The translations under genes were made by a program, and so were the position numbers. A stretch of 64,000 nt of DNA from Ignavibacteria bacterium (GTDB lineage: Bacteria > Bacteroidota > Ignavibacteria > Tepidaquicellales > Tepidaquicellaceae). Numbering within the stretch: the stretch's first letter is position 1; every line of letters begins with the position of its first letter. The notes below the pieces were generated by a model. That model was not told where the DNA came from. It saw only the letters and a list, made by a program, of their open reading frames with translations, and did no database searches. The stretch is taken from assembly GCA_028714695.1 (NCBI GenBank), contig JAQTLX010000002.1, positions 62,001 to 126,000 of the forward strand, written 5' to 3'. Below, piece by piece: positions 34,645-43,832 of this stretch.

Positions 34645-35541
34645 ATGAAATTCCTTGCCCCGGTTTTATTATTTCTTATGTGCTGTGTTATTCCGTCATT
34701 TACTTTTGCTCAAATTAAAATGATGCACGAGACTGAGAAAGCAGAATTGGACAAAGTTATGCTAATGAAAGATGAAGGAATCCGGCGACTTTATATTTAC
34801 AGATTTGACATCGATGAAGTCGATTGGCAGCAGGATTCTTCCCTTGTTTCGGATATGAAATATGACCCTTCGAATCAGAAGTTTTCGGAAATATCAACAG
34901 TGCCTGTATATTCCGAGAGCGTAATAAGAATAAACACCGAAAATAAAATACTTTCTCGTGAAATATTCGACAGCAAGAATAATCTGACAGGAAAGACATT
35001 GTACCATTATAATTCAAATTCTCAACTCGATAAGAGGGAAATATTTCTTGGGGATACGAAAACTTTTGACGAACTTTATGAATATGAAGATAATATGTTG
35101 AAGAAGATGAAATACACAACATCGGATGGACTTCTTTTTAGTTATTCGGAATTCGACAGTGACAAATGGGGCAATTTAAGCGAAGAAACCAAATATAACA
35201 ATAAGGACGAAGTTGAGTATAGGTATGCTTATACATTTGATGCAAAATCCAATTGCCTCGAAGAAAAGATAAGTCTCGGCGATAAGATTTCAACTATAAT
35301 TAGTTATGCTTATTCAAAAGGAAGATTGACTGAAAAAATCACGAAAGACGGTGAAGGTAAAATTCTGAGCAGGTCTTCGTTTGAATATGACGGGAAAGGA
35401 AGACTGGCTTCCGAGAAAAATGAATCACCGTCAGTAAGTAACATAAAGATGTATCAGTATGATAATGATCGGTTGCAGCAAATAAAGATTACCGACGAAA
35501 AGGAAGCAAGTAATTATCTGCTGAAATATTATTATGAATAA
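34645..35541 (+). CDS. Secreted hypothetical protein with YD-like repeats
   Basis: From ATG 34645 the product has 298 residues with a signal peptide (MKFLAPVLLFLMCCVIPSFTFAQ); a GTG at 34624 would add seven. The C-terminal two thirds have repeated strand pairs such as LTGKTLYHYNSNSQLDKREIF, FDELYEYEDNMLKKMKYT, FSYSEFDSDKWGNLSEETKYN and SSFEYDGKGRLASEK, resembling YD/RHS-type 'YDxxGRL' repeats in isolated form. Probably periplasmic or outer-surface; function unknown. Confidence 0.7.
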   Translation: MKFLAPVLLFLMCCVIPSFTFAQIKMMHETEKAELDKVMLMKDEGIRRLYIYRFDIDEVDWQQDSSLVSDMKYDPSNQKFSEISTVPVYSESVIRINTENKILSREIFDSKNNLTGKTLYHYNSNSQLDKREIFLGDTKTFDELYEYEDNMLKKMKYTTSDGLLFSYSEFDSDKWGNLSEETKYNNKDEVEYRYAYTFDAKSNCLEEKISLGDKISTIISYAYSKGRLTEKITKDGEGKILSRSSFEYDGKGRLASEKNESPSVSNIKMYQYDNDRLQQIKITDEKEASNYLLKYYYE

Positions 35542-35543
35542 AC

Positions 35544-36770
35544 CTAAATAAGTTTACCGGCGCAGATATCCATAAATTCTTTAAAATATCTATTCGTTTC
35601 GGTTCTTATATTTTCGCTTAACGGGAAGGGACTTACATGATCGTAATCAAATGGAAAATCCAGTTCCCGTACTTCTATACCGGGTTCATTATTGTTTCCG
35701 GATAAGACTTTTTTTACCGAAGCAGGAGGCATAACTTCGTCCTTTGTGAGACAGACCGCGAGAATATTATTCCGGATTCTTTTAAGAAAAGTCTCTCTGT
35801 TATCTTTAAACCTGTTGAAGTTTAACATGCTTCTGTATGCCAAAGAACCTTCCGGAAAATTTGCAAAAAAATTACTGAGATAGTTGTCTCTTTTAATTGC
35901 TTCTTCAAAATCATTAACATAAAAACTCGTTATGGACTCGGCTGTTTCCGTATCATAAATATATTTCGATGCAGGATACATAAGGTCCACAGTCGGTCCT
36001 CCGCAAAACAGTACAGTCCCTGAATCTTTGAAAAGTTCATAATTCGACATCAGCAATATTTCTATCAGAAATGCACCAATTGAGTAACCGAAGAAATTTA
36101 TTTCAGATCCTTCCTTAATGAAATCGAATTGCCCGCATTTTATTAAATTTATAAGATTAAGTATGTCATGATATGTTCGCAATCCTGACCAGAAAAATAA
36201 TTCGGTTGCGAACTGAAGTCTTGTACTAATAGCGGCATTGACGAATGAAGTTTCTTTCAGTCCGTCAAATATCATTTTTCTGTCTTTTGAGAGCGTGTTC
36301 ATTTTTCTTGAATCAATCCAGAACTTTGGTCTCCGATTAATATGGAATGAAATTGGGAACAGAATAACGGGATTACACGTTAATTCGACAAGTCTTTTAG
36401 CCCATGTGTGGTATTTGTCCCAACTGCTTTCGTTTAAACCGTGAAGAAGTATGGTAACTTTTGAAAATTTTGAATCTTTTTCATAAGTATAAACCGGATA
36501 TATAAAATCCGTATTACATATTATCCCTTTATTATTCTGACTTATGAATTTCAATACCTCGCCGGTACTTTTCTCTTCAAAATTAATATCCGGGTGGCTG
36601 CTTTCCTTTTTGAAAATGTCTTCGAAATACTTTTCTTCCGGAAAATACTCGTTATCATTGGAATGAAAAGAAAAATTCTTAATGAGTATATTGCTGTCAG
36701 GAATGTTGATTATACTTTGCGTTTCAGTATATGTATCTTTCAGAGTGTAGTAATCCTCAAGGTAGCCCAT
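35544..36770 (-). CDS. Alpha/beta-hydrolase-like protein (DUF6051-like)
   Basis: From Met21 of the longest frame (36770) the product has 408 residues. KVTILLHGLNESSWDKYHTWAKRL is the oxyanion strand-turn of an alpha/beta hydrolase and NFFGYSIGAFLIEILL carries the nucleophile elbow G-Y-S-I-G. A candidate His lies in FPFDYDHVSPFP and a candidate Asp in CLTKDEVMPP. The longest frame starts at 36830 inside the start codon of the divergent gene, so the later start is more likely. Substrate unknown. Confidence 0.7.
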   Translation of the reverse strand: MGYLEDYYTLKDTYTETQSIINIPDSNILIKNFSFHSNDNEYFPEEKYFEDIFKKESSHPDINFEEKSTGEVLKFISQNNKGIICNTDFIYPVYTYEKDSKFSKVTILLHGLNESSWDKYHTWAKRLVELTCNPVILFPISFHINRRPKFWIDSRKMNTLSKDRKMIFDGLKETSFVNAAISTRLQFATELFFWSGLRTYHDILNLINLIKCGQFDFIKEGSEINFFGYSIGAFLIEILLMSNYELFKDSGTVLFCGGPTVDLMYPASKYIYDTETAESITSFYVNDFEEAIKRDNYLSNFFANFPEGSLAYRSMLNFNRFKDNRETFLKRIRNNILAVCLTKDEVMPPASVKKVLSGNNNEPGIEVRELDFPFDYDHVSPFPLSENIRTETNRYFKEFMDICAGKLI

Positions 36771-36824
36771 GAAAATTATAGGTTTAATTTTAAGAGAAAT
36801 TATCGGAAAAATAAAATTTTTTAT

Positions 36825-37289
36825 ATGCATTTATTAGAGACAAAGCAAAAATTGCCGGTGGACTTGAAAACTGCCTGGGAATTCTTTTCTTCACCGGACA
36901 ACCTCAAAGAAATTACTCCGGAATATATGGGCTTCGATATAATATCCGTATCTTCCGCGAAAATGTATCCCGGGATGATAATCAGATATAAAGTCAGACC
37001 GATGTTAAATTTCCCGATAGACTGGGTAACCGAAATTACGCACGTAAGTGAACATGAATATTTTGTCGATGAACAACGTTTTGGACCTTACAAATTCTGG
37101 CACCATACTCACAGATTTATTGAAATTAATGGCGGAGTGGAAATGTCGGACACGCTTTATTATAAGATTAAATTCGGCATCATCGGCAGAATGGCAAATG
37201 GACTGTTTGTTAGAAGAAAACTGAAAGAAATATTCGACTATAGATTCGCCAAAATCGAGGAAATACTGGGCAAATATAACTCAGAATAA
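36825..37289 (+). CDS. SRPBCC (START-like) ligand-binding protein
   Basis: The 154-residue product begins MHLLETKQKLPVDLKTAWEFFSSPDNLKEITPEYMGF, a hallmark of the SRPBCC/cell-division-inhibitor-like group. WVTEITHVSEHEYFVDEQRFGPYKFWHHTHRF and the closing helix RRKLKEIFDYRFAKIEEIL complete the fold. I take the ATG at 36825; the longer frame from 36594 lies over the opposite gene. It probably binds a hydrophobic ligand. It precedes lpxA by 48 nt. Confidence 0.85.
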   Translation: MHLLETKQKLPVDLKTAWEFFSSPDNLKEITPEYMGFDIISVSSAKMYPGMIIRYKVRPMLNFPIDWVTEITHVSEHEYFVDEQRFGPYKFWHHTHRFIEINGGVEMSDTLYYKIKFGIIGRMANGLFVRRKLKEIFDYRFAKIEEILGKYNSE

Positions 37290-37337
37290 TTATTTCACTT
37301 CTTATCTTATTAGTATTTATTAAATTACTTAATACTT

Positions 37338-38090
37338 ATGATCAGCGGAAAAGCAAAAATAGGAAACAATACGGACATCCTTCCCTATACGGTAATTGAA
37401 GACGATGTAGTTATTGGGAATAACGTGAAAATCGGTCCCGGCGCTTTTATAGGAAACGGTTCAAGGATATCCGACAATGTGATTATTTTGCACTCAGCAT
37501 CAATAAGCATATGGCCAAACTCTACATCCTATGCCAACGAACCCACTAATGTAGAAATCGGAGAAGGAACAATCATAAAAGGATTAACTACTATATGCCG
37601 CGGGACAACTTACAGTTATAAGACTGTTGTCGGGAAAAATTGCTATTTGATGAATCACGTTCATGTAGCCCATGATAACATTATCGGTGACAATGTGGTT
37701 ATGACAAACGGTGTAAACCTGGGAGGTCATGTTACTGTCGGCAGCAATACAAATATAGGAGGTCTTGTCGGAGTGCACCAGTTTGTGAAAATTGGCGACT
37801 ACGTAATGATTGAATCAAGTGCAAAAGTATCGAAAGACGTGCCTCCTTATGCTCTAGCAGGAAGATATCCTTTGAGATTTATGGGTATCAATTTCAAAGG
37901 ACTTAAAAGAAAAGGTTTTACATCCGAAACAATTCAAAATATCAGAGAAGCCTACCGGATTATCTATGATTCAGGGCTTAACTTTAGCGACTCTTTGAAA
38001 AAACTTAAAGACGAAATGGAAGCAACGCCGGAAATATTGAATATTTCCGCTTTCATGGAACAAAGCGAAAGAGGGATTATACCAAAATAA
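37338..38090 (+). CDS. lpxA: Acyl-ACP--UDP-N-acetylglucosamine O-acyltransferase
   Basis: The 250-residue protein is built of left-handed beta-helix hexapeptides ([I/V]G.[N/D].. repeats) over residues 1-190. The conserved His pair is in YLMNHVHVAHDNIIGDN, aligning with the catalytic region of LpxA. GVHQFVKIGDYVMI, RYPLRFMGINFKGLKRKGF and a helical C-terminus (IQNIREAYRIIYDSG) are also diagnostic. It catalyses the first step of lipid A synthesis, transfer of a 3-hydroxyacyl chain to UDP-GlcNAc, in the cytoplasm. No lpxD/lpxB neighbour is present. Confidence 0.88.
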   Translation: MISGKAKIGNNTDILPYTVIEDDVVIGNNVKIGPGAFIGNGSRISDNVIILHSASISIWPNSTSYANEPTNVEIGEGTIIKGLTTICRGTTYSYKTVVGKNCYLMNHVHVAHDNIIGDNVVMTNGVNLGGHVTVGSNTNIGGLVGVHQFVKIGDYVMIESSAKVSKDVPPYALAGRYPLRFMGINFKGLKRKGFTSETIQNIREAYRIIYDSGLNFSDSLKKLKDEMEATPEILNISAFMEQSERGIIPK

Positions 38091-38210
38091 TCTACACACC
38101 ATCCGAACTACTTCGAAATATTTGCACTAATTTTTTTATATGGAAAATGGTAAATAGTTTTTCAATATTCTATCTTTAATTTTGTTATTTTTATAATTAA
38201 ATATACAAAT

Positions 38211-38645
38211 ATGGGACTGATTAAGGAGTTTAAAGCGTTCATAATGAAAGGCAATGTTCTTGATCTTGCTGTGGCTGTAATTATCGGCGGAGCATTCGGC
38301 AAGGTTGTGACATCACTTGTAAGCGATATTATCATGCCTCCGATTGGGCTGATTCTTGGCAAAGTGGATTTCAAACAACTCAAACTCGTAATACAAAGCG
38401 GCAAAGAGGCAGTTATGAACGGAACCCAGATTGTCACTCCTGCGGTTTCGGAGGTATCACTAAATTACGGAATGTTCGTGCAGAATATCTTTGACTTCGT
38501 TTTGATAGGGTTCTGTATTTTCATTGTACTGAAGGCTTATCAGAAAGTATCCCCCAAGAAGGAAGAAGCGCCTGCACCTAAAGAGCCAACTAACGAAGAA
38601 AAACTCCTGACTGAAATCAGAGATATTTTAAAAAGTAAAAATTAA
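38211..38645 (+). CDS. mscL: Large-conductance mechanosensitive channel
   Basis: The 144-residue protein has the MscL layout: an N-terminal amphipathic helix (GLIKEFKAFIMKGNVLDLAVAVIIGGAFGKVVTSLVSDIIMPPIGLI), TM2 (YGMFVQNIFDFVLIGFCIFIVLKAY) and a C-terminal acidic helix (TNEEKLLTEIRDILK). It opens as an emergency valve under hypo-osmotic shock. It lies 8 nt upstream of a lipoprotein gene. Confidence 0.95.
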   Translation: MGLIKEFKAFIMKGNVLDLAVAVIIGGAFGKVVTSLVSDIIMPPIGLILGKVDFKQLKLVIQSGKEAVMNGTQIVTPAVSEVSLNYGMFVQNIFDFVLIGFCIFIVLKAYQKVSPKKEEAPAPKEPTNEEKLLTEIRDILKSKN

Positions 38646-38652
38646 TAAAAAA

Positions 38653-39510
38653 ATGAAAAACATTTTATTGATTGGGTCGGTATTGTTTCTGTTCCTGGGA
38701 TGCGGTAAAAAAAATGAAGCATACGATAATAAAGATGCTGCTAAAAATCAGACAATGCAGGTTGTCGGCCAAAAAGCAGGTGAAAGTAATACTTCTGCCC
38801 CTGACTCTATGTTGTACGAAATGAAAAAATTCGTAAAAACATATAAAGGTTGTAAAGAGGACAGCGAAAACTGCTCCTATTTAAAAATGGAATATCCCGT
38901 GTTTTCATCAGGGAAATCTTATAATGAAATAAATAAATTCATCTACGGTTTTCTCGCTGACAGTATTTATAACATCGAAGAAGGCAGACCGAATAAAACT
39001 CTGGAAGCGCTTGCCGATAATTTTTTGAAGGATTATGAAACTATGAAAAACGAACAGCCTGACAGGGAACTTGGCTTTGCTCTTGACCTGACCGGTTCTG
39101 TCGTATATAATAAGAATAATATACTAACCGTCGATATCGGGTATTATATCTTCACAGGCGGCGCGCATCCCAATTCATACGAAGGGTATTTTGTTTTCAA
39201 CACTGATAACGGCAAACTGCTGCACACTAAAGACATTTTCGTAAATGGTTTTGAATCGAAACTGAACAAACTTATAGATAAAAAATACAGGGAATTTAGA
39301 GGGATATCCGACAAAGAAAGGCTTGACAGCGAAAAAGGGATGCTCTTTGAAAATAAAATTTCTTTCAACGATAATGTCGGCTTGCTTAATGACGGAGTAG
39401 TCTTCTTTTATAACAGTTATGAAATAGCGGCGTACGCGGTGGGACAGACAGAACTTAAGTTTACATACAAAGAACTCTCCGATTTATTGAGACCTGAATT
39501 TAAAAAATAA
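38653..39510 (+). CDS. Lipoprotein with DUF4163/DUF3298 (RsiV-like) domain
   Basis: The 285-residue protein has a lipoprotein signal (MKNILLIGSVLFLFLGC). It then has the pattern of DUF4163 plus DUF3298: YLKMEYPVFSSGKSYNEINKFIYGF, VDIGYYIFTGGAHPNSYEGYFVFNTDNGKLLHTKDIF and FFYNSYEIAAYAVGQTELKFTYKEL. In the RsiV anti-sigma protein this fold binds lysozyme; the lipidated form here has no anti-sigma region. Role is unknown, perhaps envelope sensing or inhibition. Confidence 0.8.
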   Translation: MKNILLIGSVLFLFLGCGKKNEAYDNKDAAKNQTMQVVGQKAGESNTSAPDSMLYEMKKFVKTYKGCKEDSENCSYLKMEYPVFSSGKSYNEINKFIYGFLADSIYNIEEGRPNKTLEALADNFLKDYETMKNEQPDRELGFALDLTGSVVYNKNNILTVDIGYYIFTGGAHPNSYEGYFVFNTDNGKLLHTKDIFVNGFESKLNKLIDKKYREFRGISDKERLDSEKGMLFENKISFNDNVGLLNDGVVFFYNSYEIAAYAVGQTELKFTYKELSDLLRPEFKK

Positions 39511-39528
39511 AATATTTTACTGATAGCA

Positions 39529-39550
39529 GGTGGGGATTTATATCCCCACC
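39529..39550. terminator. Bidirectional terminator between lipoprotein gene and purB
   Basis: GGTGGGGAT / ATCCCCACC-type stem (nine pairs, short loop) is followed by CTTTT on the plus strand. It spans the stop codon of purB on the other strand. Confidence 0.7.
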
Positions 39551-40830
39551 CTTTTAAATATATAATCCACATTCTTTCTGGATTTCCCGTAATCAAATAT
39601 TTCGTTTAAATCTTTTTCTTTCAGATATTTCATAACATAATTGTCATTGCCGACTAAAGTTCTGAAATCTGTTTTCGTTTCCCAGCATTTCATTGCAATA
39701 TTCTGAACTATTTTGTATGCGTCTTCTCTTTTCATGCCTTTGTCTATAAGCCTAAGAAGCAGGGTCTGCGAGAATATCAAGCCGTTTGTCAATTCGAGAT
39801 TCTTTTTAATGTTCTTTTCATAAACAATAATATTTTCAATCAATGTCCGGAATTTCTTCAGAATATATCCAATCAAAATAGTAGAGTCCGGCATTATGAT
39901 TCTTTCGACGGATGAATGCGATATGTCCCTTTCATGCCAGAGAGGTATGTTTTCATACGCCGCAAGCATATTTCCTCTTAATACTCTTGCCAGTCCGGAT
40001 AATTGTTCTGACGTTATGGGGTTCTTTTTATGAGGCATGGCGGAAGAACCTTTTTGTCCTTTTGTGAAACACTCTTCAAGTTCAAGAACTTCCGTTTTCT
40101 GCAAATGCCTTATTTCCGTTGTGTACTTTTCAATACATGTTGCTATCATTGCAAGCACAGACATATATTGAGCATGCCTGTCACGCTGTATTATCTGCGT
40201 TGTGATTTTTGCAGGTTTGAGTCCAAGTTTCCTGCAAACATAGGCTTCCACTTTAGGTGATATATGTTCATAAGTGCCGACCGCTCCTGATATTTGTCCG
40301 ACTGAGATTATTTTGATTGCTGATTTTAATCTTTCAATATTTCTGCCAGTTTCATCATACCATAAAGCAAATTTTAGACCTAGCGTAACCGGTTCGGCAT
40401 GTATGCCATGAGTCCTGCCTATCATCGCCAGATGTTTATATTTCCGGGCTTTCTTCTTAAGTATATCTTTTACTTTAATAAGGTCTTTCAATAATATTTC
40501 GCCTGCCTGTTTCATCTGAACAGAAAGAGTTGTATCCAGAACATCCGAACTGGTCATTCCCATGTGGATGAATCTTGAATCCTTACCGACATATTCGGCT
40601 ACATTTGTCAGGAAAGCAATAACGTCATGTTTTACTGTTTCTTCAATCTTAAGCACTCTCTTCGTATCGAATTTTGCTTTTTTCTTAATTACATCGAGAG
40701 ATTTTTTGGGAATGCGGCCAAGGCTGCATTGCGCCTCACATGCAAGAATTTCTACTTTCAGCCAGATATCAAATCTGTTTTCGTCAGACCATATTTTTGA
40801 AATTTCTTCTCTGGAATATCTTGGAATCAT
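39538..40830 (-). CDS. purB: Adenylosuccinate lyase
   Basis: The 430-residue protein has the fumarase/aspartase superfamily motifs: MIPRYSREEISKIWSDENRF at the start, HDVIAFLTNVAEYVGKDSRFIHMGMTSSDVLDT, IGRTHGIHAEPVTLG (catalytic His) and the signature GSSAMPHKKNPITSEQLSGL with the catalytic Ser loop. It acts twice in purine synthesis (SAICAR to AICAR, adenylosuccinate to AMP). Full length and intact. Confidence 0.97.
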   Translation of the reverse strand: MIPRYSREEISKIWSDENRFDIWLKVEILACEAQCSLGRIPKKSLDVIKKKAKFDTKRVLKIEETVKHDVIAFLTNVAEYVGKDSRFIHMGMTSSDVLDTTLSVQMKQAGEILLKDLIKVKDILKKKARKYKHLAMIGRTHGIHAEPVTLGLKFALWYDETGRNIERLKSAIKIISVGQISGAVGTYEHISPKVEAYVCRKLGLKPAKITTQIIQRDRHAQYMSVLAMIATCIEKYTTEIRHLQKTEVLELEECFTKGQKGSSAMPHKKNPITSEQLSGLARVLRGNMLAAYENIPLWHERDISHSSVERIIMPDSTILIGYILKKFRTLIENIIVYEKNIKKNLELTNGLIFSQTLLLRLIDKGMKREDAYKIVQNIAMKCWETKTDFRTLVGNDNYVMKYLKEKDLNEIFDYGKSRKNVDYIFKRVGI

Positions 40831-40963
40831 AGTTGTTGTTTTTTATTGTGTAATGTAAATATATTATTAATGCTGATGTAAATAAAGTTCATTTTCAGGG
40901 TGTATCTGAAACGAAATACTTATCTTACTTGTTTAATTATTTTAATCGTTATATTTTATACTT

Positions 40964-41248
40964 GTGAATAAGAGAAATAAAACAATATTAATCGTTCTTA
41001 TAACCCTTTCGTTTCTTACGATGTCGGGCTCCGATATTTTTCATAATCACAGCGACGGTTTACAGCACAATGAATGTCCTGTTTGTATAATGAATTCGGT
41101 TTTACCGGTTTTTGCAATAATTACAGTTACGGCGTTTTATTTCCTCCAAACTAATACGACGAAAACTTCTTACGCGGAAGTTACATCTCAAATTCGAAAT
41201 AATTATCTTTCTTTCCATTTTCCCGACAGGGCTCCGCCTTCTTTATAA
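40964..41248 (+). CDS. Small Cys/His-rich membrane protein upstream of a TonB receptor
   Basis: The 94-residue product starts at GTG 40964. It has a signal-like segment (TILIVLITLSFLTMSG), then SDIFHNHSDGLQHNECPVCIMN (HNH, H and CxxC, a likely metal site), and a second hydrophobic segment (VLPVFAIITVTAFYFL). The Cys/His cluster between two membrane segments resembles DUF2946-type proteins that accompany metal uptake genes. It lies 40 bp before the TonB-receptor gene. The metal is unknown. Confidence 0.6.
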   Translation: MNKRNKTILIVLITLSFLTMSGSDIFHNHSDGLQHNECPVCIMNSVLPVFAIITVTAFYFLQTNTTKTSYAEVTSQIRNNYLSFHFPDRAPPSL

Positions 41249-41288
41249 CTCCATACAGTCGTTTTTTTATTAATCTAAATTAAATTGT

Positions 41289-43604
41289 ATGTTCAGAGTT
41301 ATTATTATATACATACTGTTGTATTCAACATGTATGTTAGCGGAAAACAAATCGGGTCAGATAAACGGAAAAATTACAGACCTCGATAATAAGCCGATTT
41401 CAGGCGTTTATGTATCAATAAATGAACCCGGTATTTCGGGTTATTCGGATAGGGAAGGGATGTATAAATTTGACGGTGTTCCATACGGGCATTATCATAT
41501 CACTTTCTCAAAAACAGGATACGTATCAAAAACTTTGTCGGTTGAAATAAATAATGACGAATCTTCGTTCGATACATTTCTTGAAAAAAGTCTCATTGAA
41601 ACTGCAACAATAGATGTTACAAGTTCTTTCGAAGCGCAGGATATTTCTCAAAGTACGTTTTCGTTGTCAACTTTAAATTTGAAAAGCCTAATTCAGGAAC
41701 GATCACATAATCTTGGTTCAACAATTGAGAATATTCCGGGTGTAAACACAATAACCACCGGAATTGGTTTAGGGAAGCCGGTAATAAGGGGACTATCTTC
41801 AAACAGTGTCTTAGTTGTTCACGATGGAGTCAAGCAGGAATCACAGCAATGGGGCGATGAACATGCCCCTGAAGTCAGTTTGTATGATTTAGACAGAATA
41901 GAAATTTTAAGGGGACCTGCAAGTCTACTATATGGATCCGAAGGCATAGGCGGAGTTATTAATATTATTTCAAAGCCGTTGCAATTTTCGGGTACCGATA
42001 AAAATATTGTGTACGGAGATGTTGACCTCGGCGGATTTTCAGTGAATAAAGAAGGAACCGGAAATGTTATGTTAGGATTAGGATTGAAAAATATTGGTAT
42101 GAAAGGACACATTGGAATTAGAAATTCAGGTAATGTAAAGACACCTGACGGTACATTGCTTGTTAATACACTGAATACGTCAATCAAAGATACTATACAA
42201 GGTGGTACTTTATCAAATAGTGGGATAAATGAAATAGAAGGAGGTGTCACGTTAGGATACAGAGGCAGTTTCGGATACATTGATGCAGGTTTTGAGACAT
42301 TCAACAGAGAAATTCAAATGCATGATCCCGACCCATTGGCAACGGGTAATCAAAAACTGAATACGAATCAATTTGAAGTAAGCGGAAATTTTCAACTAAG
42401 CAAGAAATTTCATCTTGAAACAATACTTTCGTACCAGATACATAATCGTAAAGAATATGAAACAACAGCAGATAAGGAAATGGACAGTCCAAACCTATTC
42501 TGGAAATTAACTAATTTTCAGGGAGATATAAGGCTGCATAATGATTTTAAAAAAGACCTATCAGGGACATTCGGGCTTTCGGTGACGAATATGGTGAATA
42601 AGAGTCTGGGAATTGAAAAACTTATTCCTAATTTTAACTCAACAAGTTTTGGCGTTTATGGATTCGAGAAATATAATATAAATAAATTTACTTTTTCTGC
42701 TGGTTTAAGATATGATTTTAAAAAGGATAATATAGAATATACGATTATGGATAAAGATTCTCTGGGAAATATAACAAAGCAAATAAATCCAAGAAGCATT
42801 AATCTCAGCGCTTTTTCAGGTTCTTTTGGTATTGTGTACAGACCAAATGATATGATTGATTTATTCTCAAATGTCGGAAGGGGATGGAGGGCGCCGTCGG
42901 AATTCGAATTGTATGTTGACGGTGTTCATGAAGGTACCGGCAGAGTAGAAAGAGGAATAATAACACAAAGCCCTGATGCCTCGCCTGTACCGGAATCTTC
43001 ACTGAATTTAGATTTAGGTATAAGAACAAGGTTCAAAAATATATATGCAGAAATATCATTGTTCAATAATGTTGTAAATGATTTTATTTACCCGTCTCCT
43101 ACAAATGAGATTGACCCTGACAGCGGGTTGCCTATATATAATGTAAAACAGGATAGAAGTACATTCAGGGGAATAGAATATTCTTTCCAATATCAGCCTA
43201 TTAGTTACTTATTGTTATCTATAAACGGCGATTATGTGTTTACAAATAATCAGGCAACTAATTCTCCGCTGCCTTTTACGCCTCCAATGAAGAATATTAT
43301 CGGCATAAAATTTCAGAAACAAAATATAGGTCCCTTTTATAATCCTTATCTGAAGATGTCGGTAAGAATTGTATCGCCGCAGAATGATGTTGACCCACTT
43401 GAAACTACAACGGCGGGATATGCGTTACTTAGTATAGGACTCGGTATGGATTTGATTTTTCCGAAGACAATAGCGTCTTTTGATTTTAATGTTGATAATG
43501 CCGGGGATGTGAAATACGTAGACCATCTAAGCAGGTATAAAATGTATGCGCTTAATCCGGGCAGAAGTTTCAATTTGAAAATAACTGTACCGTTCAGATT
43601 GTAA
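41289..43604 (+). CDS. TonB-dependent outer-membrane receptor
   Basis: The 771-residue protein has a signal peptide (MFRVIIIYILLYSTCMLA), then a carboxypeptidase-regulatory-like domain (GKITDLDNKPISGVYVSINEPGISGYSDREGMYKF). The plug follows (about 125-235: TIENIPGVNTITTGIGLGKPVIRGLSSNSVLVVHDGVKQ, DLDRIEILRGPASLLYGSEGIGGVINII). The 22-stranded barrel ends in an aromatic-poor but typical C-terminal strand. The plug loop QQWGDEHAPEV recalls zinc receptors of the ZnuD type, which carry a His/Asp-containing loop there. With the Cys/His-rich partner upstream, metal uptake is the best guess. Confidence 0.9.
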   Translation: MFRVIIIYILLYSTCMLAENKSGQINGKITDLDNKPISGVYVSINEPGISGYSDREGMYKFDGVPYGHYHITFSKTGYVSKTLSVEINNDESSFDTFLEKSLIETATIDVTSSFEAQDISQSTFSLSTLNLKSLIQERSHNLGSTIENIPGVNTITTGIGLGKPVIRGLSSNSVLVVHDGVKQESQQWGDEHAPEVSLYDLDRIEILRGPASLLYGSEGIGGVINIISKPLQFSGTDKNIVYGDVDLGGFSVNKEGTGNVMLGLGLKNIGMKGHIGIRNSGNVKTPDGTLLVNTLNTSIKDTIQGGTLSNSGINEIEGGVTLGYRGSFGYIDAGFETFNREIQMHDPDPLATGNQKLNTNQFEVSGNFQLSKKFHLETILSYQIHNRKEYETTADKEMDSPNLFWKLTNFQGDIRLHNDFKKDLSGTFGLSVTNMVNKSLGIEKLIPNFNSTSFGVYGFEKYNINKFTFSAGLRYDFKKDNIEYTIMDKDSLGNITKQINPRSINLSAFSGSFGIVYRPNDMIDLFSNVGRGWRAPSEFELYVDGVHEGTGRVERGIITQSPDASPVPESSLNLDLGIRTRFKNIYAEISLFNNVVNDFIYPSPTNEIDPDSGLPIYNVKQDRSTFRGIEYSFQYQPISYLLLSINGDYVFTNNQATNSPLPFTPPMKNIIGIKFQKQNIGPFYNPYLKMSVRIVSPQNDVDPLETTTAGYALLSIGLGMDLIFPKTIASFDFNVDNAGDVKYVDHLSRYKMYALNPGRSFNLKITVPFRL

Positions 43605-43750
43605 ATATAAACTCTGTTAAATCATGATATTATGAATATAAGCGTTGAGAAACTGCTGTATATATCTGGATATCGGAAATATTTGCGGAATAAGTTACTT
43701 TTATATAATTTTATATGTTGATTAATCAGTAATATATTAATATTTTATTT

Positions 43751-43797
43751 TTACTGTAATACAGTAATTATAAATCAGTTTGTAATTACTATATTTG
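43751..43797 (+). promoter_or_regulatory. Promoter region of the YtxH gene with a perfect palindrome
   Basis: TTACTGTAATACAGTAA (43751-43767) is an 8-1-8 perfect palindrome. AGTAATTA (43763) and TAATTACT (43783) form an overlapping second inverted repeat. TATATTTG at 43790 fits the Bacteroidota -7 box TAnnTTTG, 36 bp before the ATG. A dimeric regulator probably acts at the -33 region. Confidence 0.55.
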
Positions 43798-43832
43798 CAG
43801 TGAATTATTAACTTTAATTCAGGGAGTAAAAA

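Noticed and set aside
35544-36830. Treating the hydrolase-like gene as a phage lysis gene
   Set aside because: It is an alpha/beta-hydrolase-like protein in a core region 20 kb from the phage blocks, with no peptidoglycan-binding or amidase motif.
43605-43740. Short frame of about 28 codons starting near 43632
   Set aside because: Too short, no ribosome site and no similarity; lies in the upstream region of the YtxH promoter.
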